Assembly (NCBI GenBank): GCA_039680175.1
Contig: JBDKTO010000065.1
Location: 1-64,000, forward strand
Direction of reading: 5' to 3'
Length of the DNA: 64,000 nucleotides
Source: Veillonellales bacterium
GTDB lineage: Bacteria; Bacillota; Negativicutes; JAAYSF01
Positions 45,433 through 51,622 of this stretch are shown in pieces. Below the pieces are notes generated by a model, which worked only from the letters and a program-made list of their open reading frames with translations, was not told where the DNA came from and did not search any database. A program made the translations under genes and the position numbers. The number at the start of each line of letters is the position of its first letter. Within the stretch, counting starts at the first letter, position 1.

Positions 45433-46980
45433 TTAGGCGGAACATTTTATAATCCGTTTGATAAGATCCATTTTTAATTTCGTCTGCTTTTCAAATGTTC
45501 CCTGATGGGCCTCCGCGTCTTTTCCCAATTCATAGCACGTGGAATTATTCACGCCTACCAGCAGCCCCGGCAAACCGATTTTCTTAAAATCCTGATAATG
45601 TTTGTCAATAAATTCCTCGCAGCAAGTGCCAAAAAAAATACGTTTTCCGGCTGCCTTCATCGCCCGCAGAGCATCCTCCAGCATTTCATAGTTCTGAATT
45701 GTCAGCGGCTGCAGCCGGTTCTGTTCGGCCAGCCGGTATCCGTCCCCCACATCACAACGGCCGCAGCAGCCGCAGCCCTCGATAAAGCGAAACTTGCAAT
45801 CCGGCTGTTTGGCACAATAGGGCAGTAAAAAAGTAAGCGGCCTTGTTTGCAAAAGCTCCGGTAAGGTGTTTGGCTTCAGCCCGCCCACGCAATACAGATC
45901 ACTGACCTCCTGAGGGCTGGCGCCAATACCAGTAAACTTTTTTTTGCTCAAAGCTTCTCTGATCGTATCCCTGAAATTTTCCACAGTAAAACCTGTAATA
46001 CGAACAAAAGCTAACTCAGCGGCGACAACCGGATCAACCGATTCTTCATTGGCCGGTAAACCGGCCAATTTTTTTGTCAGTCGGGTGACGGCGGAACCGG
46101 GATACAGGTAAAAATCGCCGGTTATCCGGGCAGACTCAATACGCTGCCCGGTATCATCCAAAACCAGCGCGGCCGTCAGCTCTCTGCCTTGGCACCGCAA
46201 GCGGGAACATAGCCTGTACTTGCTACTATCCCGGTCGCAAACCGGATTTTCCCCGCACCAGTCGAACGGAGACAAATATGCCGGTTCTTCTCTCTGCCTG
46301 CACCGGTAAAAGGAAACGCCAAACCTCTTGGTTACAGCCTCCGCCAGAACTTGTCTGACCTGGTGAGCCGAAACGATTCCTTTATACTCCCGTGCCAGGG
46401 ATGTATGTCTGGTTTTGAAGGCTTCTTCTGCCTTCTGCGTTAGTTTTTCCGTCGGAATCCGCAGCACCCGCAGCAAAACACCCGCATCCAGTTCCAGGGG
46501 AATATACCCTTCCCACAGCATACTGCCGGCAGTCTCCAAGCAGTGAATGCGACAAAGCAGCCTGCCGGCAAGCCGTATTTCACCCGGCTCATGATAGCTT
46601 GCAGCAAGTCCCAGTTTCCGGAGTCCTTCTGCTGCGGCATCGCCGGCCATACGGGTAAGTTCTTCAGACGGATAGGCCGGTAAATCATTTTTTGCCGCTA
46701 TGATTTCCCAGGCCAGTGTATTCCGGTCCACATAAGCAACGCCGCCGCCAGTGAGCCGGCGTACTACCTGAATACCCTGCTCCCGGCAATAATTGCCTCT
46801 TACTTCTCGCTCCACGTCCTGATATTGTCCCACTAAAACATAACTGGAATCGAAACGGAAGAAACGCAGTGAGCCCCCAGTATGTTCTAGCGCCGAAGTA
46901 TTCAGTATCGTCTTTGCCAAAGCGCTGTTCTCAGCCGCCGAGCGGCAGCCGCTATTGATTAACCGCCAATCCACCTGCAA
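45433..46980 (-). CDS. Lipoate-protein-ligase-like domain fused to DUF116
   Basis: This 515-residue protein has three parts: an LplA-type cofactor ligase domain (about 1-240, with RRLTGGGVAYVD), a ligase accessory domain (about 255-350, ITGDFYLYPG) and a DUF116 domain (about 375-515) with a cysteine-rich GCGCCGRCDVGDG and FGTCCEEF. Where LplA carries a catalytic lysine (K-I-x-G) this protein reads R-L-A-G, so the usual lysine seems to be arginine. It may bind or transfer a lipoyl-like cofactor with an iron-sulfur DUF116 partner (inference). It sits between the IclR regulator and the reductase on the same strand. Confidence 0.8.
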   Translation of the reverse strand: MQVDWRLINSGCRSAAENSALAKTILNTSALEHTGGSLRFFRFDSSYVLVGQYQDVEREVRGNYCREQGIQVVRRLTGGGVAYVDRNTLAWEIIAAKNDLPAYPSEELTRMAGDAAAEGLRKLGLAASYHEPGEIRLAGRLLCRIHCLETAGSMLWEGYIPLELDAGVLLRVLRIPTEKLTQKAEEAFKTRHTSLAREYKGIVSAHQVRQVLAEAVTKRFGVSFYRCRQREEPAYLSPFDWCGENPVCDRDSSKYRLCSRLRCQGRELTAALVLDDTGQRIESARITGDFYLYPGSAVTRLTKKLAGLPANEESVDPVVAAELAFVRITGFTVENFRDTIREALSKKKFTGIGASPQEVSDLYCVGGLKPNTLPELLQTRPLTFLLPYCAKQPDCKFRFIEGCGCCGRCDVGDGYRLAEQNRLQPLTIQNYEMLEDALRAMKAAGKRIFFGTCCEEFIDKHYQDFKKIGLPGLLVGVNNSTCYELGKDAEAHQGTFEKQTKLKMDLIKRIIKCSA

Positions 46981-47061
46981 TAACCCCTTTCACCGCGACA
47001 TCCAGCTTTTACTAGCATATATATTCCTGCTTCCTGCCAAGCAAGCGAAAAAGTCTCCCTT

Positions 47062-47832
47062 TTATAGTCCGGAATAGCCTAGCGACCGGGATATTTCCCG
47101 GGTGCTGTCCAACAGCGGGCCGGCGACCTCGTTTTCAATATACTCCCGGGAGAAGCGGGAAGCCAAACCGGAAACACTGATTGCTGCCACAACCTGCCCG
47201 GCGTTGTCATATATCGGCGCTCCCACACAGCGGCCGTCAATTTCACTTTCACATTCATCCAGAGCATAGCCGCATTTACGGACATGAGCCATTTCCCGGA
47301 CAAACTCATCCGGAGTAAGCAATGTCTGCTCCGTCCTTTTCTCCATATCCTGACCGGCAAGAATCTCCCGGATTTTACTATCTTTATGCTGAATCAAAAG
47401 CGCTTTCCCCAGCGCCGTACAGTGCACCGAATTCGTAGTACCCAGTTTGGCCGCCAGCCGCAGAGCATGCGGGCTTTCCACCGTATCTACATAAAGTACC
47501 CGGTTTTTCTCCAAAATCGCCAGATGCACCGTTTCCCTGGTAACTTGATTGAGAGCCGTCAAATATTTTCGGGCCAAATGCTTAATCTCAAAATTTTGTT
47601 CGGCTCGCTGGCTCATCATCAGCAATTGGAGCCCAAGACGATAATTCCCATTACTGTCACAGCGAACGTAATCTCTATTTTCCAAATTATTAAGCAGCCG
47701 GTAAACAGTGGATTTCGGTAAGCCGGTTATGTTCGTAATCGTTTTCAAACTGATCGGCGCAACGCTATTCCCGATTACCTCCAAAATATCAAAAGTTCTC
47801 TGCAGGGACTGCACTGCCAAGCTTTGAGTCAA
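47062..47832 (-). CDS. IclR-family regulator (KdgR-like)
   Basis: An N-terminal winged helix-turn-helix (ISLKTITNITGLPKSTVYRLL, about residues 28-48) is joined to the IclR ligand-binding domain (about 80-250, with TALGKALL and CVGAPIYD). GGAGG abuts the first in-frame ATG at 47841 too closely; the TTG at 47832 has a 9-nt spacing and I prefer it. The protein is 256 residues. Neighbouring kdu/kdg genes suggest that it senses 2-keto-3-deoxygluconate as KdgR does, but the ligand is inference. Confidence 0.88.
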   Translation of the reverse strand: MTQSLAVQSLQRTFDILEVIGNSVAPISLKTITNITGLPKSTVYRLLNNLENRDYVRCDSNGNYRLGLQLLMMSQRAEQNFEIKHLARKYLTALNQVTRETVHLAILEKNRVLYVDTVESPHALRLAAKLGTTNSVHCTALGKALLIQHKDSKIREILAGQDMEKRTEQTLLTPDEFVREMAHVRKCGYALDECESEIDGRCVGAPIYDNAGQVVAAISVSGLASRFSREYIENEVAGPLLDSTREISRSLGYSGL

Positions 47833-47884
47833 CTGAATCATCCTCCACTAACTATCCCTTTATTGATAACTTCTGTCGAGCGAT

Positions 47885-48844
47885 TCAAATATCCTTTCGA
47901 GTCTGCAAATATTCTTCCAGCTGCTTCTTGGTAGGGTAGCCCTCCACATCTCCCCGGACTTTTACGGCCAGAGACCCTATCGCATTTCCCCGGATAACCG
48001 CTTCCTTGAGTGATATATTCTCTAATAAACCGGAAAGAACGCCAACGGCAAACCCGTCGCCCGCCCCGACAGTATCCACTACCCGTTTGACCGGAAAACC
48101 TTTCTCATAGCCCCTGGCGCTGTTCCCATTATCGCCGGCACAAGAATAATGCGCTCCCCGCGAACCGTCCTTCATAACGACGTATTGTACACCCAGCTTA
48201 TGAAAAATATCGGCAACAGACTCAAACGCTGTGGTTCCCGCCATAATTTCCGCTTCGATACTGCCCGGCAATATTAAATCGGACAGAGCCGCTATTTGCA
48301 TCAGTGTTTCTCTGGCCTGTTCCCTTGTCCATAACTGCAATCGTATATTAGGATCAAAGGACACCATCAGCCCCTTCCGCTTGGCCAGTTTGATCGCCTG
48401 CAAAACCGTTTCCAGGCAGTTGGGGCTTAAGGCCGGAAAAATTCCCGTGATGTGCAGCAGCTTTGCCTGAAAAAAATAATTTTCATTCAGGATATCCGGC
48501 TTAATATGACTGGCGGCCGATCCTTTCCGGTAATAGTATACTTTGGGATCGCCGATTTCATTTAATTCTTTCACCAACAAACCTGTTGGATACTCGGCGG
48601 AGAAGGCCACCTGGCTCGTATCCACGCCTTCGCCTCTGATCGTGTTGCGGATGTAAGTACCAAAAGGATCGTCACCCAGAGCGCTGATCCAGCCCGCTTC
48701 ATGCCCCAATCGGGCCAGCCCGATGGCTACATTGGAATCGGCTCCGGCAATTTTGCGGGTATAGCTGGTCACAAACTGCAGCGAATCGCTCTGATCCGCT
48801 ACCATCATCACCATACTTTCACCAATCGTTATTACTTCCGGCAT
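47885..48844 (-). CDS. kdgK: 2-keto-3-deoxygluconate kinase
   Basis: This 319-residue PfkB-family sugar kinase opens VITIGESMVMM, has GGxxN-type substrate segment AGADSNVAIGLARLG and the C-terminal anion-hole motif DTVGAGDGFAVG with catalytic Asp. It phosphorylates 2-keto-3-deoxygluconate to KDPG. KDPG aldolase is not in the window. The start is the ATG at 48844 with GGTGGGAG upstream. It follows kduD by 118 bp; that gap holds only a weak hairpin. Confidence 0.88.
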   Translation of the reverse strand: MPEVITIGESMVMMVADQSDSLQFVTSYTRKIAGADSNVAIGLARLGHEAGWISALGDDPFGTYIRNTIRGEGVDTSQVAFSAEYPTGLLVKELNEIGDPKVYYYRKGSAASHIKPDILNENYFFQAKLLHITGIFPALSPNCLETVLQAIKLAKRKGLMVSFDPNIRLQLWTREQARETLMQIAALSDLILPGSIEAEIMAGTTAFESVADIFHKLGVQYVVMKDGSRGAHYSCAGDNGNSARGYEKGFPVKRVVDTVGAGDGFAVGVLSGLLENISLKEAVIRGNAIGSLAVKVRGDVEGYPTKKQLEEYLQTRKDI

Positions 48845-48962
48845 ATAGCTCCCACCTCTCACACTGACTTTGCCAGCATTACATCGCCTATTCTTACCCG
48901 GCTTATGCGAACTGCGCCTCCTATCCCAAATAGAAGACGCAGCCTTTTCCCCTTGCTAGAGC

Positions 48963-49712
48963 TTATCGTGCCAGCCAGCCGCCGTCCACCGCCAGCGTAT
49001 AGCCGTTTACATAGTCGGAAGCCTGAGAGGCAAGAAAGACTACCGGGCCGCCCAAATCTTCCGGTGTTCCCCAGCGTCCGGCCGGTATTCTTTCCAAAAT
49101 TTCCGCGCTGCGGACAGCATCGGCTCTGAGGGGCGCGGTATTGTCGGTTGCCATATAGCCGGGCGCAATGCCGTTTACATTGATATTGTACTTCGCCCAT
49201 TCATTGGCCAGTAACCGGGTAACTCCCATAACGCCGCTCTTGCTGGCCGTATAGGAAGGCACTCGTATGCCACCCTGAAAGGATAACATAGAAGCGATAT
49301 TAATTATTTTACCGCCCTTGCCTTGTTTGATAAATTGCCTGGCAGCTGCCTGACTGAAGAAAAAGACGGTCTTAATATTGATGTTCATGACATCATCCCA
49401 GTCTTTTTCCGAAAACTCAACAGCGTCCTGCCGCCGGATGATTCCGGCGTTATTCACCAATATGTCAACATGACCGAATTCAGCAACTGTCCGGCTAACG
49501 ATTCCCTGAATCGGTTCAATGCTCAACAAATCAGCTTCAATTCCCAAAAACCTGCGTCCGGTTTCCAGTACCTTATTTTTCGTTTCTGCTGACGTTCTTC
49601 TCCCGACGCCCACGATATCGGCGCCGGCTGTCGCCAGAGCGACTGCCATTCCCTGTCCGAGACCGGCAGTCGCCCCGGTCACAATTGCCACTTTCCCCGT
49701 TAAGTCAAACAT
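48963..49712 (-). CDS. kduD: 2-keto-3-deoxygluconate (5-keto) dehydrogenase KduD
   Basis: This 249-residue short-chain dehydrogenase has TGATAGLGQGMAV, LVNNAGIIRR, the active-site YTASKSG and PGYMATDNTAPLR, which is characteristic of KduD. It reduces 2,5-diketo-3-deoxygluconate to 2-keto-3-deoxygluconate. It lies 46 bp after kduI and before kdgK, the order of the pathway. Confidence 0.92.
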   Translation of the reverse strand: MFDLTGKVAIVTGATAGLGQGMAVALATAGADIVGVGRRTSAETKNKVLETGRRFLGIEADLLSIEPIQGIVSRTVAEFGHVDILVNNAGIIRRQDAVEFSEKDWDDVMNINIKTVFFFSQAAARQFIKQGKGGKIINIASMLSFQGGIRVPSYTASKSGVMGVTRLLANEWAKYNINVNGIAPGYMATDNTAPLRADAVRSAEILERIPAGRWGTPEDLGGPVVFLASQASDYVNGYTLAVDGGWLAR

Positions 49713-49758
49713 CGCGTTCTCCCCCGTCTTTTTAAATCGTTATTTAAAATGATCCCTA

Positions 49759-50586
49759 TTATTTTAAATCCTGCATAGCCACCTGATCCATATCGTCAAA
49801 GGTCTGATTTTCCCCCGCCATACCCCAAATAAAGGTATAGTTATGCGTTCCGCCGCCGGCATGAATCGACCAACTGGGAGAAATAACCGCTTCTTCATTC
49901 CGCATCACAATATGCCGGGTCTCCTCCGGTTCCCCCATATAGTGGAAAACAACGGCATCTTTGGGGACATTAAAATATAAATAAACTTCCATGCGGCGAT
50001 CATGAGTATGACAAGGCATGGTATTCCACATATTTCCCGGCTCCAGTACCGTCATGCCCATAACCAACTGGCAGCTTTCCACTTTGCCGGGAACAATATA
50101 TTGATAGATATTCCGTTCATTAGATTCGGTAATGGAGCCCAGATGTCGCGGCGTAATCCGGCTGCGTTCAATCTTCACCGTCAAATAGGAAGCGTGAGCC
50201 GGTGAACTATTAAAATAAAATTTTGCCGGTGCAGCGGCGTTACTGCTGGAAAATAGAATTTCTTTCGCTCCCATGCCCACGTATAATCCGTCGGTAGGGT
50301 TAAGAGCATACGCCCTGCCGTCTACCATAACTGTACCGGCGCCGCCGATATTGATAATACCCAGTTCTCTGCGCTCCAGAAAGTAATCCACTCCCATTCC
50401 CTGTTCCACTTCCAGAGCCAGCGGTTTCACCGGACAGGCACTGCCGGTAATCATCCGGTCTACATGACTGTATACCAGTTTCACTTCATCGGGAGCAAAC
50501 AGTCCCTGAATCAGAAACCTTTCTCTCAGTTCCTCTGTCGTATACCGCTTTACGTCCTGCGGATGAACCGTATGTCTGACTTCCAT
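49759..50586 (-). CDS. kduI: 4-deoxy-L-threo-5-hexosulose-uronate ketol-isomerase
   Basis: This 275-residue cupin-fold isomerase starts EVRHTVHPQDVKRYTTEELR and contains NTMPCHTHDRRMEVY (zinc-binding His and Glu residues) and SWSIHAGGGTHNY. It converts the unsaturated uronate product DKI to 2,5-diketo-3-deoxygluconate, the first step after pectin or polygalacturonate lyase cleavage. The start is the ATG at 50586 with GGGGGG upstream; the open frame to 50649 lacks a site. It heads the leftward kdu-kdg cluster. Confidence 0.93.
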   Translation of the reverse strand: MEVRHTVHPQDVKRYTTEELRERFLIQGLFAPDEVKLVYSHVDRMITGSACPVKPLALEVEQGMGVDYFLERRELGIINIGGAGTVMVDGRAYALNPTDGLYVGMGAKEILFSSSNAAAPAKFYFNSSPAHASYLTVKIERSRITPRHLGSITESNERNIYQYIVPGKVESCQLVMGMTVLEPGNMWNTMPCHTHDRRMEVYLYFNVPKDAVVFHYMGEPEETRHIVMRNEEAVISPSWSIHAGGGTHNYTFIWGMAGENQTFDDMDQVAMQDLK

Positions 50587-50604
50587 GAAAATCCCCCCTT
50601 TTTT

Positions 50605-50628
50605 GAAATAAAATACTAGAAATAAAAT
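50605..50628. repeat. 10-bp direct repeat upstream of kduI
   Basis: Two exact copies of GAAATAAAAT with a 14-bp period lie 19-42 bp upstream of the kduI start, a plausible regulator site. The rest of the 267-bp stretch to the riboswitch promoter shows no gene. Confidence 0.4.
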
Positions 50629-50792
50629 TAAAATCCTTCCCCCTGCCACCGTTCCCGTTACGATAATTCACCATGCGGCACTAAATTCCAAAAATTTGTT
50701 TTCGCATATCCCGCTCATTCTTTCCTGCCCCGGAACCCCTTTTCCTGGCTGCCGCAAGCGCACTCCTGCCATAATCTGAGACAAAAGTCCCA

Positions 50793-50821
50793 TTGGCATA
50801 GTTTGCAAATTCGGTTATAAT
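50793..50821 (+). promoter_or_regulatory. Promoter of the tandem-riboswitch transcript
   Basis: -35 TTGGCA (50793-50798) and consensus -10 TATAAT (50816-50821) have 17-nt spacing. Transcription would start near 50828, 26 nt before the first riboswitch. Confidence 0.75.
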
Positions 50822-50853
50822 AAATATAAAGAATTCAGCAATTAGAAATGATT

Positions 50854-50927
50854 GGCAAACTTATCGAAAGATAAGGACGCAAAGCCTTGGGTCTACGGAG
50901 TTTTTACTCTATGATTGCCAGGTTGCC
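50854..50927 (+). ncRNA. Cyclic-di-GMP-I (GEMM) riboswitch, first copy
   Basis: The conserved core is present: GGCAAAC at the 5' end, a GAAA tetraloop, the GGACGCAAAGCC segment with its tetraloop receptor, GGGTCTACGG and the closing AGGTTGCC. The 5' GGCAA pairs with the 3' TTGCC. By my alignment the ligand-facing 5' position is G, as expected for c-di-GMP rather than cGAMP. A terminator follows 20 nt later. Confidence 0.93.
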
Positions 50928-50946
50928 GCGCTAACAGTGTGTTTGC

Positions 50947-50976
50947 AACCGGACAATCTCGTCCGGTTTTTGTTTT
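50947..50976 (+). terminator. Terminator of riboswitch copy 1
   Basis: AACCGGAC/GTCCGGTT hairpin followed by TTTTGTTTT. GCAACC at its 5' foot (50945-50950) can pair instead with GGTTGC (50921-50926) of the riboswitch closing stem, so ligand binding should favour termination (off switch). Confidence 0.85.
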
Positions 50977-51024
50977 CCCGGTTTATTTCCCGGCAGATTG
51001 AAAAAAAGCACCAAGTAAATATGG

Positions 51025-51098
51025 GGCAAACTTATTGAAAGATAGGGACGCAAAGCCATGGGTCTACGGAGTTTTTACTCTATGATTGCCAGGTTGCC
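51025..51098 (+). ncRNA. Cyclic-di-GMP-I (GEMM) riboswitch, second copy
   Basis: This is nearly identical to the first copy, offset by 171 bp: GGCAAAC, GAAA loop, GGACGCAAAGCC, GGGTCTACGG and AGGTTGCC are all kept. Differences fall mainly in the P1b arm, with compensating changes (ATTGAAAGAT in place of ATCGAAAGAT). Confidence 0.93.
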
Positions 51099-51120
51099 GC
51101 GCTAACAACAGTGTGTTTGC

Positions 51121-51150
51121 AACCGGACAATCGTCCGGCTTTTCGTTTTT
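51121..51150 (+). terminator. Terminator of riboswitch copy 2
   Basis: CCGGAC/GTCCGG hairpin followed by CTTTTCGTTTTT, with the same GCAACC foot that can pair with the riboswitch 3' strand. It ends 45 bp before the start of the exported-protein gene. Confidence 0.85.
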
Positions 51151-51194
51151 CCGGTTTATTCCCCCGGCAGAATGAGCAAAAGGAGTTGTTGGTG

Positions 51195-51551
51195 ATGAAA
51201 AAAATATATGAGTTAACATTATTAGTGGTTATGGCTGCTCTACTCTTCGCGTTTACCGGTTCAGCCGCAGCAAGTCCGGCAAACGCCAATGCAGTCGATA
51301 AAGTCAGCATTGATGTTTGCGGTGATGGACTTGTCCATGCTATTATTGATAAAACAAACCTGGCGGCACAGTCAAATCACAAAGATATTGTATTCTCAAG
51401 CCATAAGGCTATTATGAATGAGGTTTCCGCCGCTGCAATAAGTCCGGTTCTTAATACCAACGGGATTGTCCGGGCACAGAGTGTAACGTCTATGGACGGT
51501 ATCACCTTCTTGGGTTCTAATTCCGTTGCCGCTGAAAATCCACAACCTTAA
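51195..51551 (+). CDS. Small exported protein under c-di-GMP control
   Basis: This 118-residue protein has a clear signal peptide (KKIYELTLLVVMAALLFAF, cleaved near SAAAS or ANA) and a mature part of about 90 residues with one cysteine and no recognisable domain. The start is the ATG at 51195 with AAGGAG 9 nt upstream, directly behind two riboswitch/terminator cassettes. It should be periplasmic or secreted, and its transcription should respond to c-di-GMP, the biofilm/motility signal. It converges on the giant adhesin gene. It could be an adhesin accessory, a matrix part or a regulator; no function can be assigned. Confidence 0.8.
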   Translation: MKKIYELTLLVVMAALLFAFTGSAAASPANANAVDKVSIDVCGDGLVHAIIDKTNLAAQSNHKDIVFSSHKAIMNEVSAAAISPVLNTNGIVRAQSVTSMDGITFLGSNSVAAENPQP

Positions 51552-51567
51552 TAAGAGTAAAATAAAA

Positions 51568-51608
51568 ACAGGGGACACAGTACAAACTGCGTTCCCTGTT
51601 TTTTATTT
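51568..51608. terminator. Bidirectional terminator between exported protein and adhesin
   Basis: ACAGGGGA/TTCCCTGT stem, with A-rich sequence before and T-run after, lies between the convergent stop codons. Confidence 0.75.
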
Positions 51609-51622
51609 TACCAACTGCAGGC

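Noticed and set aside
50854-51098. cGAMP-specific (GEMM-Ib) variant of the riboswitch
   Set aside because: By hand alignment the specificity position is G in both copies, which fits c-di-GMP. The alignment is by eye, so a covariance model should confirm it.
51111-51194. N-terminal extension of the small exported protein
   Set aside because: The extra 28 codons lie within the riboswitch 2 terminator and lack a start site; the ATG at 51195 has a strong ribosome-binding site and begins the signal peptide.
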